Below, in pieces: positions 1 through 8,479 of a stretch of DNA of 64,000 nt. The notes under the pieces are model-generated. The model was not told the DNA's origin, made no database searches, and saw nothing but the letters and a program-made list of their open reading frames with translations. Source of the stretch: Mesorhizobium sp. (GTDB lineage Bacteria > Pseudomonadota > Alphaproteobacteria > Rhizobiales > Rhizobiaceae); NCBI GenBank assembly GCA_004017275.1, contig SAKE01000004.1:124001-188000 (forward strand). Direction: 5' to 3'. A program made the position numbers and the translations under genes. Numbering within the stretch: the first letter of the stretch is position 1; each line of letters starts with the position of its first letter.

Positions 1-683
1 GTCAGTTCCAGATCACCCGCGACGACCAGGATCAGTTCGCGCTTGCCTCGCAGAACAAGGCCGAGGCCGCGCAGAAGGCCGGCAAGTTCAAGGACGAGAT
101 CGTCGCCGTTACCCTCAAGGGCAAGAAGGGCGACACCATCGTCGACCAGGACGAGTATATCCGCCACGGCGCCACGCTCGACGCCATGACCAAGCTGAAG
201 CCGGCCTTCGACAAGGACGGCACCGTGACCGCCGCCAACGCCTCCGGCATCAATGACGGCGCCGCCGGCGCACTGCTGATGAGCGAAGCGGAAGCGGTGA
301 GGCGTGGCATCACCCCGCTGGCACGCATCGTGTCCTGGGCAACAGCCGGCGTCGATCCGCAGATCATGGGCACGGGACCTATTCCCGCCTCGCGCAAGGC
401 ATTGGAAAAGGCCGGCTGGTCGGTCGGCGATCTCGACCTGGTCGAGGCCAACGAGGCCTTTGCCGCGCAGGCCTGCGCCGTCAACAAGGACATGGGCTGG
501 GATCCCTCGATCGTAAACGTCAATGGCGGCGCCATCGCCATCGGCCATCCGATCGGTGCGTCCGGCGCGCGCGTCTTCAACACGCTGGTCTTCGAGATGC
601 GCCGGCGCGGCGCCAAGAAGGGGCTAGCGACCCTATGCATCGGCGGCGGCATGGGCGTCGCGATGTGCGTGGAAGCGCTCTAA
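1..683 (+). CDS. phaA: Acetyl-CoA acetyltransferase (beta-ketothiolase), 5' end cut off
   Basis: Condenses two acetyl-CoA to acetoacetyl-CoA, the first step of polyhydroxybutyrate (PHB) synthesis. The reading frame is open from the first complete codon at base 3, so only the C-terminal 226 or so residues of a roughly 390-residue thiolase are present. Visible thiolase signatures are NEAFA, the histidine motif [10 protein letters not shown] and the C-terminal active-site cysteine motif CIGGGMGVA. The nucleophilic N-terminal cysteine lies outside the window. phaB follows on the same strand 123 bases downstream, which supports a PHB role over beta-oxidation. The family assignment is firm; the pathway is inferred from the neighbour. 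Confidence 0.95.
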   Translation, partial: QFQITRDDQDQFALASQNKAEAAQKAGKFKDEIVAVTLKGKKGDTIVDQDEYIRHGATLDAMTKLKPAFDKDGTVTAANASGINDGAAGALLMSEAEAVRRGITPLARIVSWATAGVDPQIMGTGPIPASRKALEKAGWSVGDLDLVEANEAFAAQACAVNKDMGWDPSIVNVNGGAIAIGHPIGASGARVFNTLVFEMRRRGAKKGLATLCIGGGMGVAMCVEAL

Positions 684-785
684 AGTGAAGTGAATAGCGA
701 ATGGGAGTAGCGAATAGGGAAGAATAGCGTCAGCGCGACGGGGCATCAAATCCCACTCGCTATTCGCTGCTCCCCATTCGTTCCC
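684..785. repeat. Purine-rich inverted repeat between phaA and phaB
   Basis: Directly after the phaA stop codon the + strand carries degenerate units of the type GAATAGC / GAATGGG / GTAGC (about 691-729). The mirror form, TCGCTATTCGCTGCTCCCC and similar, fills 751-785. The arms pair imperfectly over about 20-25 bases around a 20-base spacer, giving a long hairpin in the phaA-phaB transcript. There is no T tract, so it is not a simple terminator. The design resembles the flanks of the four-helix-bundle gene near 38 kb, but no gene lies inside this one. Confidence 0.75.
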
Positions 786-806
786 CGACCAAAGGGAGGA
801 GAGCGC

Positions 807-1532
807 ATGACCAAGGTAGCAATCGTCACAGGCGGATCACGCGGTATCGGCGCGGCGATCTCGATCGCATTGAAGACCGTCGGCTATTCCGTTGCCGCGA
901 ACTATGCCGGCAACGACGCCGCGGCGGCGAAATTCAAGGCCGAGACCGGCATTCCGGTCTACAAATGGTCGGTCGCCGACTATGATGCCTGCGCCGCCGG
1001 CATCAAGCAGGTCGAGGCCGATCTCGGCCCGGTTTCGGTGCTGGTCAACAATGCCGGCATCACCCGCGACGCCATGTTCCACAAGATCACGCGCGAACAG
1101 TGGAAAGAGGTCATCGACACCAACCTGTCCGGCGTTTTCAACATGACGCATCCACTGTGGAGCGGCATGCGCGACCGCAAGTTCGGCCGCGTCATCACCA
1201 TCTCCTCTATCAACGGCCAGAAGGGCCAAGCCGGCCAGGTCAACTATTCCGCCGCCAAGGCCGGCGACATCGGTTTCAGCAAAGCTCTCGCTCAAGAGGG
1301 TGCTCGGGCCGGCATCACCGTCAACGTCATCTGCCCAGGCTACATCGCCACCGAAATGGTCAAGGCGATCGACGAGAAGGTGCTGAACGACCGCATCATT
1401 CCGCAGATCCCTGTCGGCCGCCTCGGCGAACCGGAAGAGATCGCGCGCTGCGTCGTCTTCCTCGCATCCGAAGATGCGGGCTTCATCACCGGCTCGACCA
1501 TCACGGCCAATGGCGGCCAGTATTTCGCCTGA
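807..1532 (+). CDS. phaB: Acetoacetyl-CoA reductase
   Basis: NADPH-dependent reduction of acetoacetyl-CoA to (R)-3-hydroxybutyryl-CoA, the second step of PHB synthesis. The 241-residue protein is a complete short-chain dehydrogenase. It has the N-terminal cofactor loop TGGSRGIG, the NNAG motif, catalytic Ser within SSINGQKGQ, Tyr and Lys in YSAAKAG, and the C-terminal GSTITANGGQ typical of PhaB/FabG proteins. The start is supported by a strong AAAGGGAGGAG ribosome site eight or so bases upstream. It follows phaA, probably in one transcript, and is followed by a GC-rich terminator. FabG is the only close alternative, and the phaA neighbour argues against it. Confidence 0.95.
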   Translation: MTKVAIVTGGSRGIGAAISIALKTVGYSVAANYAGNDAAAAKFKAETGIPVYKWSVADYDACAAGIKQVEADLGPVSVLVNNAGITRDAMFHKITREQWKEVIDTNLSGVFNMTHPLWSGMRDRKFGRVITISSINGQKGQAGQVNYSAAKAGDIGFSKALAQEGARAGITVNVICPGYIATEMVKAIDEKVLNDRIIPQIPVGRLGEPEEIARCVVFLASEDAGFITGSTITANGGQYFA

Positions 1533-1559
1533 CGACGCGGCGATATAGCGGTAGCTCGA

Positions 1560-1585
1560 CGGGCCGGAGCACACCGGCCCGTTTC
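1560..1585 (+). terminator. Rho-independent terminator after phaB
   Basis: The stem CGGGCCGG / CCGGCCCG with a six-base loop (AGCACA) is followed by TTTCTC. It lies 28 bases after the phaB stop codon and closes the phaAB unit. Confidence 0.75.
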
Positions 1586-2223
1586 TCGCTGGCAGCCTGT
1601 CATTCGACATGACCCAATCCGGCACGTAAAGGTTAACAGCTGCTGCGGCCCTGTGCGAAACCAGTTCCCCAGCCTGTGGATTCTCGGTGGATAAGCTGTT
1701 CACAACACAAGATATTGGGGTGAACAAACAGGGAAAATTGAGCCAACGCTGATTCGTCGCCGATTCGTTCCGGCTTTGACCGGAACGTTAACGACGACAG
1801 CCGGAATCGCTTGCCAATTCCTTAATGCCGATTAACAAAGATCAACAATTTCATAAGCTTGGCTGAGGCACGGCAGGCCATTGTGATTGTTTGTCGGCAA
1901 AGATTAACGGCAATGTCCTCCTAGCATGAAACGGGCCAGTTCAGCGATTCAGCATGTGGTGAGTTCAGCAGCCCAAAAATCCACATGTAGCCGTGAACAA
2001 AAGCTGAATCTGCGGGAGTCACTGATTCGTCGCCGATTCGTTCCAGACTCGTTCTATCCGTTAATCGGCAAGCGATCTGGAGCTTGACACGAACGACTTC
2101 GAGCCGACGGCGGAACATTCCGCTTTCGCTTCGCGCCCGAAATCCCTATGTGTCGCCTGTCATACGCGCCACGCAAGGCGCGCTCCCGACAACCAGAGGC
2201 CAGAAAGCCTTAGTTCCAGGTCG
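1586..2223. other. 0.64 kb non-coding tract upstream of the helicase gene
   Basis: No convincing gene is seen on either strand. The tract is less GC-rich than its surroundings and rich in TTAAC words (about 1631, 1786, 1833, 1903). It contains DnaA-box-like nonamers at 1675-1683 and 1686-1694 (GGTGGATAA, one mismatch from TGTGGATAA) and a long direct repeat (separate entry). It must hold the promoter of the helicase gene, but no clear -35/-10 pair was picked out. Confidence 0.5.
1749..2044. repeat. Pair of exact 23-bp direct repeats
   Basis: The same 23 bases, beginning CTGATTCGTCGCC and ending GATTCGTTCC, occur at 1749-1771 and 2022-2044, 273 bases apart on the same strand. Each copy contains two GATTCGT sub-units. 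No gene lies between them. The role is unknown; a protein-binding site or the remnant of a small duplication are both possible. Confidence 0.8.
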
Positions 2224-5200
2224 ATGAACATCCAGCCCAAACACACCGAGCCGCTGATCCTGTCGGGCCGCGACGTGACCGCCGTGCTAGGGCCGACCAA
2301 CACCGGCAAGACCCATCTCGCCATCGAACGCATGGTGGCGCATGAAAGTGGCATCATCGGCCTGCCGCTCAGGCTGCTGGCGCGCGAAGTCTACGCTCGC
2401 GTCTGCGAAAAGGTCGGCGCGCACAAGGTCGCGCTCATCACCGGCGAGGAAAAGATCCAGCCGGCAGGCGCCAGATATTCGGTCTGCACGGTCGAGGCCA
2501 TGCCGCGCGAGACCGACGCCGCCTTCGTCGCCATCGACGAAGTACAGCTCGCCGGCGACCTCGAGCGCGGCCACATTTTCACCGACCGCATCCTGCACCT
2601 GCGCGGCCGCCAGGAAACGCTGCTGCTCGGTGCCGCCACCATGCACGGCATCCTGCAGCGCCTGCTGAGGGGTGTCTCCGTGGTGACGCGGCCGCGACTG
2701 TCGCACCTTGCCTATGCCGGCTCCAAGAAGCTGACACGCCTGCCGCGGCGCACGGCGATCGTCGCCTTCTCCGCCGACGAGGTCTACGCCATCGCCGAGC
2801 TGATCCGCCGCCAACAAGGCGGTGCCGCCGTCGTGCTCGGCGCGCTTTCCCCGCGCACCCGCAATGCGCAGGTGGCGCTGTTCCAGTCCGGCGATGTCGA
2901 CTATCTCATCGCCACCGACGCCATCGGCATGGGGCTCAACCTCGATCTCGACCACGTCGCCTTCGCCCAGAACCGCAAGTTCGACGGCTTCCAGTACCGC
3001 AATTTGACGGCGGCCGAGCTTGGCCAGATCGCCGGCCGCGCCGGCCGGCATCTGCGTGACGGCACCTTCGGCGTTACCGGCCAGGTCGACCCGCTGGACG
3101 AGGATCTGGTCCAGAAGATCGAAGGCCATGATTTCGATCCGGTGAAGGTGCTGCAATGGCGCACCGCGCAGTTTGACTTCGCCAGCCTCGACGCGCTGAA
3201 GCGCTCGATCGAAACCAACGCTCCAGTCGAGGGGCTGACGCGCGCGCTGCCTGCGGTCGACGCGCAGGCGCTCGAGCATCTGTCGCGCGACGAGGACATC
3301 CGCGCACTCGCCACCAATGCCAAACGTGTGGCGCTGCTGTGGGAAGCCTGCGCCTTGCCCGACTACCGCAAGATCGCGCCGGCCCAGCATGCCGACCTCA
3401 TCGCCTCGATCTACACGGACCTTGCACGCCACGGCCATGTCGACGAGAATTACATGGCCGAGCAGGTGCGCCGCGCCGACACCACCGAGGGCGACATCGA
3501 CACGCTGTCGCATCGCATTGCCCAGATCCGCACCTGGACATTCGTGTCGAACCGGCCCGGCTGGCTGGCCGATCAGGCACACTGGCAGGAAAAGACGCGC
3601 GAAATCGAAGACAGATTGTCGGATGCGCTGCATGAGCGGTTGACGAAACGCTTCGTAGACCGCAGGACTTCCGTCCTCATGCGGCGCCTTAGAGAAAATA
3701 CCATGCCTGAAGCCGAAATTAGCCCTACCGGAACCGTCCTCGTCGAAGGCCACCATGTCGGCGAGCTGCAAGGGTTCCGCTTCACCGCCGACCAGACCGC
3801 CGGCGGCGAAGACGCCAAGGCGGTGCGCACCGCCGCCCAGAAGGCGCTGGCAGCCGAGTTTGAGGCGCGCGCCGAACGCTTCGGCGCCTGCGCCAATGGC
3901 GACATCGCGCTCGGCTCGGACGGCACGCTGCGCTGGATCGGCGCGCCGATCGGGACGCTGGTCGCTGGCGAGGACGCGTTGAAGCCGCGGCTGGTGCTGC
4001 TGGCCGATGAACAACTGACCGGCCCAGCCCGCGACAAAGTCGCCGCGCGTGCCGAGCGTTTCGTCAATTTCCAGATCGAAACGCTGCTGAAGCCGCTGGT
4101 CGATCTGAAGAACGCCGACCAGATTTCCGGCATCGGCCGTGGCATCGCCTTCCAGTTGGTCGAGAATTTCGGCCTCATCAACCGCCGCGATATCGCCGAG
4201 GAGATGAAGTCGCTCGACCAGGAAGGTCGCGCCGCACTTCGTCGACTTGGCGTGCGCTTCGGCGCCTATCATGTCTTCGTGCCGGCGCTGATCAAGCCGG
4301 CGCCTGCCGGGCTGGTGACGTTACTGTGGGCGCTGAAGAACGATGGCAAGGACAAGCCGGGCTTTGGCGACGTGGTCCATGCGCTCGCCTCCGGCCGCAC
4401 CTCGGTGGTCATCGATCCTGCCTTCGACAAGACCTTCTACAAGCTCGCCGGCTATCGCAATCTCGGCCGCCGCGCCGTGCGCATCGACATCCTGGAACGG
4501 CTGGCGGACCTGATCCGTCCGGCGACCAACTGGAAGCCCGGCCTCGGCCAGCGTCCGGACGGCGCCTATGACGGCCAGTCCTTCATGGTGACGCCGCCGA
4601 TGATGTCGATCCTCGGCGCCACCGCCGACGACATGGAAGAAATCCTCAAAGGTCTCGGCTACCGTGCCGAGCCGAAGCCGGCCGTCGAGGTCAAGGCGCG
4701 GCTCGAAGCACAAGACAATGCCGCGCGCGAAGCGGTGGCGGCGAAACTTGCGGCGGAAGAGGCTGCAAAAGCCGAGCAGGCCAAAGCAGCGGAAGTCGCG
4801 GCAGTCGACGCGGCGGTGGTCGAGGGTTCGGAGCCGACTGCCGCCGAGGCCGCTATCGAAGCTCCGGCCGAGTTCATCGCGGAAAAGGCAGCAGAGCCTG
4901 TCGTGGAAGCGCCAACCGAAGCTTCGGCCGAAGCCACGGGAGAAGTTCCGTTCGCGGCGGAAGCGCTCGCTGACGTCACTGTCACCGAAAGCGGCAGCGC
5001 CCTCACCTCCCCCTCGATAGGGGAGGTCGCGGCGCGAAGCGACGCGGGTGGGGGTGATAGCGCTGACGATACAGGTGGTGCTGACGATACCGTCGCTCCC
5101 CCCACCCCGGCGCTGCGCGCCGACCCTCCCCACGAGGGGGAGGGTGAAGCCGGCGAGCCTGTACCGGAAGCCGAAGCGCCAAAACCCATCCTATTGTGGC

Positions 5201-5640
5201 GTCAGGGCCGTTTTGATCAGCGCCCGCGCAACCGCGACGACAACCGCAGGAACAATCGCCCACGCAACGGACAAGGGCGCGGCCGAGGCGACGCACCCGC
5301 GAATACCGCCGGCGCAGCGGCCGCGGCTGCACCCGGAGAACGTCCAGCCCATGAAGGCCGCCGCGATGGAGCCGGCAAGCCGCGCTTCGATCGCTCGAAG
5401 TTCAAGCCCAAGCCGCAGGCCGAAGGTGAGCAGCGGCGTGACGGACGGCCGCAAGGTGAACGTCCCGATCGCCGTGAAGGCCGGCCCGACTGGAAGGGTG
5501 GCAGGCAGGATGGCAAGGGTGGTCCGCAAGCCGGAAAGCCCGCCTTCCAGCCAAAGCCACGCGAGGAGCGCCCGGTGCGCTTCGATCCGGACTCGCCCTT
5601 CGCCAAGCTCGCCGCATTGCGCGACCAGTTGAAGAAGTAG
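2224..5640 (+). CDS. Suv3-like ATP-dependent RNA helicase with long disordered C-terminal tail
   Basis: 1138 residues. The N-terminal half is a superfamily 2 helicase of the Suv3 type. Walker A is GPTNTGKTHLA (about residue 21), motif II is DEVQ, and motif VI is GQIAGRAGRHLRDG, followed by the Suv3 helical C-domain. Suv3 relatives unwind RNA and work with degradosome nucleases; a role in RNA turnover is inferred. From about residue 830 the protein becomes Ala/Glu-rich, then Arg/Gly/Asn-rich (RNNRPRNGQGRGRG), a typical RNA-binding disordered tail. Within this tail a palindromic DNA repeat is translated in frame (4999-5149). The S4-domain gene starts 16 bases after the stop, so the two are probably co-transcribed. 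Confidence 0.9.
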   Translation: MNIQPKHTEPLILSGRDVTAVLGPTNTGKTHLAIERMVAHESGIIGLPLRLLAREVYARVCEKVGAHKVALITGEEKIQPAGARYSVCTVEAMPRETDAAFVAIDEVQLAGDLERGHIFTDRILHLRGRQETLLLGAATMHGILQRLLRGVSVVTRPRLSHLAYAGSKKLTRLPRRTAIVAFSADEVYAIAELIRRQQGGAAVVLGALSPRTRNAQVALFQSGDVDYLIATDAIGMGLNLDLDHVAFAQNRKFDGFQYRNLTAAELGQIAGRAGRHLRDGTFGVTGQVDPLDEDLVQKIEGHDFDPVKVLQWRTAQFDFASLDALKRSIETNAPVEGLTRALPAVDAQALEHLSRDEDIRALATNAKRVALLWEACALPDYRKIAPAQHADLIASIYTDLARHGHVDENYMAEQVRRADTTEGDIDTLSHRIAQIRTWTFVSNRPGWLADQAHWQEKTREIEDRLSDALHERLTKRFVDRRTSVLMRRLRENTMPEAEISPTGTVLVEGHHVGELQGFRFTADQTAGGEDAKAVRTAAQKALAAEFEARAERFGACANGDIALGSDGTLRWIGAPIGTLVAGEDALKPRLVLLADEQLTGPARDKVAARAERFVNFQIETLLKPLVDLKNADQISGIGRGIAFQLVENFGLINRRDIAEEMKSLDQEGRAALRRLGVRFGAYHVFVPALIKPAPAGLVTLLWALKNDGKDKPGFGDVVHALASGRTSVVIDPAFDKTFYKLAGYRNLGRRAVRIDILERLADLIRPATNWKPGLGQRPDGAYDGQSFMVTPPMMSILGATADDMEEILKGLGYRAEPKPAVEVKARLEAQDNAAREAVAAKLAAEEAAKAEQAKAAEVAAVDAAVVEGSEPTAAEAAIEAPAEFIAEKAAEPVVEAPTEASAEATGEVPFAAEALADVTVTESGSALTSPSIGEVAARSDAGGGDSADDTGGADDTVAPPTPALRADPPHEGEGEAGEPVPEAEAPKPILLWRQGRFDQRPRNRDDNRRNNRPRNGQGRGRGDAPANTAGAAAAAAPGERPAHEGRRDGAGKPRFDRSKFKPKPQAEGEQRRDGRPQGERPDRREGRPDWKGGRQDGKGGPQAGKPAFQPKPREERPVRFDPDSPFAKLAALRDQLKK
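4999..5149. repeat. Palindromic repeat pair inserted in frame inside the helicase gene
   Basis: Two inverted arms, about 4999-5057 and 5095-5149, share the CTCCCC-stem, GCGAAGCG and GGGTGGGGG blocks and enclose a spacer with a short direct repeat (GCTGACGATAC at 5062-5072 and 5080-5090). Each arm resembles the single intergenic copy at 7626-7684. The DNA is read through in frame as about residues 926-975 (for example SPSIGEVAARSDAGGG). It lies in the disordered tail, where an insertion would be tolerated. Confidence 0.85.
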
Positions 5641-5656
5641 AACCTGGCTCGCTTCG

Positions 5657-6043
5657 ATGGTTGCTGAAGGCCGCCAGCGTATCGACAAATGGCTGTTCTT
5701 CTCGCGCGCCGTGAAATCGCGGTCGCTGGCGGCAAAGCTGGTGGTTGCCGGCCGGGTTCGCATCAATCGCGACAAAGCAGCGCAGGCCTCCGATCTGGTC
5801 AAGCCTGGCGACGTGCTGACCATCACGCTTGAGCGACGCATCTTCATCTGGAAGGTGCTCGGCGCCGGGGTGCGGCGCGGCCCGGCCGAAGAGGCCCGCA
5901 CGCTCTATGAAGATATCTCACCACCGCCCGCGCCGAAGGGCGAAGCCCCTCCAGATGCAATTCCAGCGCTGCGCGAGGCCGGCAGCGGCCGCCCAACCAA
6001 GAAAGAACGCCGCCAGACCGAGCGCTTGCTTGGCGAAGACTGA
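5657..6043 (+). CDS. S4-domain RNA-binding protein (Hsp15-like)
   Basis: 128 residues. The N-terminal S4 domain begins [15 protein letters not shown] and continues through [18 protein letters not shown] to [11 protein letters not shown]. This is the arrangement of HslR/Hsp15, which binds stalled 50S subunits carrying nascent peptidyl-tRNA. The C-terminal third is basic and Pro-rich and ends [11 protein letters not shown]. It lies just downstream of the helicase and is likely part of the same RNA-handling unit. The function is inferred from the domain and is not specific to one pathway. Confidence 0.85.
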   Translation: MVAEGRQRIDKWLFFSRAVKSRSLAAKLVVAGRVRINRDKAAQASDLVKPGDVLTITLERRIFIWKVLGAGVRRGPAEEARTLYEDISPPPAPKGEAPPDAIPALREAGSGRPTKKERRQTERLLGED

Positions 6044-6090
6044 TGCCTGGCACCCAAGAACGCGCAGCGGTTTTGGGACAGCGACATGCC
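6041..6090. repeat. Degenerate rhizobial palindromic repeat
   Basis: The sequence from the S4-gene stop codon through GCGCAGCGGTTTTGGGACAG and CGACATGCC matches the right half of a palindrome common between rhizobial genes (CATGTCGCCCAAAA...TTTTGGGACAACGACATG). The left half is worn. The better-preserved copy in this window is at 35673-35720. Confidence 0.6.
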
Positions 6091-6279
6091 CTAGGCGAAA
6101 ACCGAACGCGGCAAACAAGACACTCCACGGGACATGATCGACTTCCGCCGGGCCTGCCCTCTGGAATTCCATTCCGGAAACATCGGCACCGCCCGCAATG
6201 GCTACCCTTGCAAGCGACCGATAAAGGCGTTACCTCACGGAAAAAGCCCAACAAAAATGGGACGTCCCGGAGCCGACCG

Positions 6280-6618
6280 ATGACCTATGTCGTGACCGAC
6301 AATTGCATCAAATGCAAATACATGGACTGCATCGAGGTCTGTCCGGTCGACTGTTTCTACGAAGGCGAGAACATGCTCGTCATCCATCCCGACGAGTGCA
6401 TCGACTGCGGCGTCTGCGAACCGGAATGCCCGGCCGACGCGATCAAGCCCGACACCGAGCCCGGCCTCGACAAATGGCTGCAGATCAACACCGAATACGC
6501 CGACAAATGGCCCAACATCACCGCCAAGAAGGAGCCTCCGGCAGACGCAAAAACCTTTGATGGCGAAGCCGGCAAGTTCGAGAAATACTTCTCCGCCGAG
6601 CCCGGCGAAGGCGATTGA
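6280..6618 (+). CDS. fdxA: Ferredoxin, FdxA type (7Fe-8S/2[4Fe-4S])
   Basis: 112-residue soluble electron carrier. Two cysteine clusters are visible: [18 protein letters not shown] near the N-terminus and [12 protein letters not shown] around residue 40. The first has the altered spacing (extra Cys, CPVDCF) characteristic of FdxA seven-iron ferredoxins. The start chosen, MTYVVTDNC, matches the family N-terminus; the frame is open further upstream but encodes no ferredoxin-like sequence. It lies between the S4-domain gene and carD, an order common in Rhizobiales. The redox partner is unknown. Confidence 0.95.
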   Translation: MTYVVTDNCIKCKYMDCIEVCPVDCFYEGENMLVIHPDECIDCGVCEPECPADAIKPDTEPGLDKWLQINTEYADKWPNITAKKEPPADAKTFDGEAGKFEKYFSAEPGEGD

Positions 6619-6721
6619 CAACACGGCCGCAATGGCCGGTATTACGTGGCGCAAGAGACGCGCCACATTAACCGCCTTGACAAGCGGCGTCGGCCTGTGG
6701 CCTTCGCCGGTGCAGCAAAAC

Positions 6722-6750
6722 CTTGATTCTTCCGACTTTTTGTGTTACAT
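6722..6750 (+). promoter_or_regulatory. Candidate sigma-70-type promoter of carD
   Basis: CTTGAT, 17 bases, then TTACAT. This fits the alphaproteobacterial housekeeping consensus CTTGAC-N17-CTATAT with two changes in the -35/-10 cores. It would give a leader of about 230 bases before carD (6986). The rest of the 367-base gap between fdxA and carD shows nothing else definite. Confidence 0.45.
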
Positions 6751-6985
6751 CAGCCAAACATGCCGGTGACACAACGTCGATTTATGGCGCAGACGCCCCA
6801 AATCACTGAAAGGTGAAAAACCCATTCCGGACCAGAGCGATCTGGGCCAGGCGGTCGCAATATTGCGTTTGCCGGTCCGGCTTTTCCGGTGGGTTCATCT
6901 GTTGTGCGGCTAACGGTCGGTTCCCCCGATCGCGCGAGTTCGGGCCGGCAGGACGCCGGTACCACAACAAGGAGTTCAGGGCGTA

Positions 6986-7567
6986 ATGGCAACGATCACC
7001 CCGCAGAAGAAGTCCACCGCTGCGCGTCACGGTTTCAAGACCGGCGAATACATCGTCTATCCGGCGCATGGCGTCGGTCAGATCGTGTCGATCGACGAGC
7101 AGGAAGTTGCTGGACACAAGCTGGAACTGTTCGTCATCGACTTCCAGAAGGACAAGATGCGCCTGAAGGTGCCGGTCGCCAAGGCGACCTCCATCGGCAT
7201 GCGCAAGCTGTCGGAAGAGGACTACGTCGAGCGCGCGCTGAAGGTCGTGCAGGGCCGCGCTCGCGTCAAGCGCACCATGTGGTCGCGCCGTGCCCAGGAA
7301 TATGATGCGAAGATCAATTCGGGCGACCTGATCTCGATCTCGGAAGTCGTGCGCGACCTCTACCGCGCCGACAACCAGCCGGAGCAGTCCTATTCCGAGC
7401 GTCAGCTTTACGAGGCGGCACTCGACCGCATGGCCCGCGAGATCGCGGCCGTCAACCGCATGTCGGAAACGGAAGCCGTGCGCCTGATCGAGGTCAACCT
7501 CAATAAGGGTCCTAAGCGTGGCGCCAAGGCCGACAATGAGGAAGCCGAGCAGGAAGAAGCTGCCTGA
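6986..7567 (+). CDS. carD: CarD/CdnL-family RNA polymerase-binding regulator
   Basis: 193 residues. The N-terminal CarD/TRCF RNA-polymerase-interacting domain is visible from GEYIVYPAHGVGQIVSIDEQ to DKMRLKVPVAKA. It is followed by a helical DNA-binding part (MWSRRAQEYDAKINSGD...VVRDLYR, and YEAALDRMAREIAAVN) and an acidic tail. CarD/CdnL proteins bind the RNA polymerase beta subunit and stabilise open complexes, especially at rRNA and biosynthetic promoters. The start is ATG after an AAGGAG ribosome site. It is monocistronic, with its own promoter region and a strong terminator. Confidence 0.93.
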   Translation: MATITPQKKSTAARHGFKTGEYIVYPAHGVGQIVSIDEQEVAGHKLELFVIDFQKDKMRLKVPVAKATSIGMRKLSEEDYVERALKVVQGRARVKRTMWSRRAQEYDAKINSGDLISISEVVRDLYRADNQPEQSYSERQLYEAALDRMAREIAAVNRMSETEAVRLIEVNLNKGPKRGAKADNEEAEQEEAA

Positions 7568-7587
7568 GCTTTTTCGCCTTTGAATTC

Positions 7588-7620
7588 ATGAAAAACCCGG
7601 CCTCGCGCCGGGTTTTTCAT
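7588..7620. terminator. Strong bidirectional terminator after carD
   Basis: Perfect 14-bp stem (ATGAAAAACCCGGC / GCCGGGTTTTTCAT) with a five-base loop. The U tract is encoded on both strands, so it can end carD and also the convergent amino-acid transporter operon. Confidence 0.9.
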
Positions 7621-7625
7621 TGCTG

Positions 7626-7684
7626 ACCACCCTCCCCCTTGCGGGAAGAGTCGCTGCGAAGCGGCGGGGTGGGGGTGCAGCGCC
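7626..7684. repeat. Single copy of the CCCTCCCCC / GGGTGGGGG palindromic repeat
   Basis: An imperfect palindrome with outer blocks ACCCTCCCCC and GGGGTGGGGGTG around GTCGCTGCGAAGCG. It is the same family as the two arms inside the helicase gene at 4999-5149. It abuts the 3' end of the ABC ATPase gene. Confidence 0.75.
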
Positions 7685-7687
7685 AAT

Positions 7688-8479
7688 CTAGGAAGAAATC
7701 GTCCCAGAGCCCTCGCCGCCACCTTCCCTCTCCGCCTCCTGCTTGAGCGTCGCAATAAACCGTTTGGTCCGTTGCCGCTCCGGATTGTTGAACAGTACCG
7801 CGGCTGGCCCCTTCTCAACGACGACGCCGGCATCGAGGAACACCACTTCCTGGGCGATCTTGGAGGCGAGGCGCAGATCATGCGTTGCCATCACCATGGT
7901 CGTGCCTTCGCTGGCAAGCTTGCCAAGCACGTCCACCACCTCTTGCGCCAGCTCCGGGTCGAGCGCCGAAGTCGGCTCGTCGCAGAGCAGCACTTTCGGC
8001 GACGGCGCCAAGGCGCGAGCGATCGCCACGCGCTGCTGCTGGCCGCCTGACAGGGTCGCCGGCCAGGCATCGGCCTTATGCGCCATGCCAACCTTCTCCA
8101 GCAAGGCAAGCGCCCGCTCGCGCGCCCGCTCGGTCGGCCATTTCAGCACCGTCACCAGCCCTTCCATCACATTTTCGATCGCGGTGCGGTGCGGAAACAG
8201 CTGAAAATTCTGGAACACCATACCGGTCCGCAGACGAAGGCGCTGGATATCCTTGGCCGGAACCCTGCCTCCAGGATGGAATTCGAGCGTCTCGTCGCCG
8301 ATACGCACCGTGCCCGAGGTCGGAATTTCCAACAGGTTGATGCAGCGCAGCAGGGTGCTTTTTCCCCCACCCGAAGGGCCGACCAGCGCCGTGACGCTGC
8401 CTTCGGCAATGGTAACGGTCACGCCCTTCAGCACAAGATTGTCGCCGAAGCGCTTTTCGATGTTGGTGAGGCCGATCAT
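7688..8479 (-). CDS. Polar amino-acid ABC transporter, ATP-binding subunit
   Basis: 263 residues, HisP/GlnQ class. Walker A is GPSGGGKST, the Q-loop follows, the signature is [15 protein letters not shown], Walker B is LLCDEPTSALDPE and the switch region is MATHDL. It energises uptake by the permease encoded immediately upstream; their reading frames overlap by four bases (ATGA), implying translational coupling. The C-terminus (about residue 235 on) is Lys/Arg/Glu-rich and ends just before a repeat element, so the last residues may be non-conserved. Confidence 0.93.
   Translation of the reverse strand: MIGLTNIEKRFGDNLVLKGVTVTIAEGSVTALVGPSGGGKSTLLRCINLLEIPTSGTVRIGDETLEFHPGGRVPAKDIQRLRLRTGMVFQNFQLFPHRTAIENVMEGLVTVLKWPTERARERALALLEKVGMAHKADAWPATLSGGQQQRVAIARALAPSPKVLLCDEPTSALDPELAQEVVDVLGKLASEGTTMVMATHDLRLASKIAQEVVFLDAGVVVEKGPAAVLFNNPERQRTKRFIATLKQEAEREGGGEGSGTISS

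Noticed and set aside
684..785. Rho-independent terminator after phaA
   Set aside because: The hairpin is long and imperfect with no T tract, and phaB follows at once with its own ribosome site.
1675..1706. Chromosome replication origin
   Set aside because: Only two imperfect DnaA-like boxes and none of the genes usually beside rhizobial origins; kept only as a curiosity.
1820..1840. CtrA box in the tract before the helicase (TTAATGCCGATTAAC)
   Set aside because: Spacing between TTAA and TTAAC is six, not seven, so it does not match the consensus used for the accepted sites.
1921..2118. 65-residue open frame in the non-coding tract before the helicase
   Set aside because: No ribosome site, no family resemblance, and it runs through the direct repeat.
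2287..4272. 661-residue open frame on the minus strand inside the helicase gene
   Set aside because: Opposite to conserved helicase motifs and low-complexity in composition; no independent start or ribosome site.
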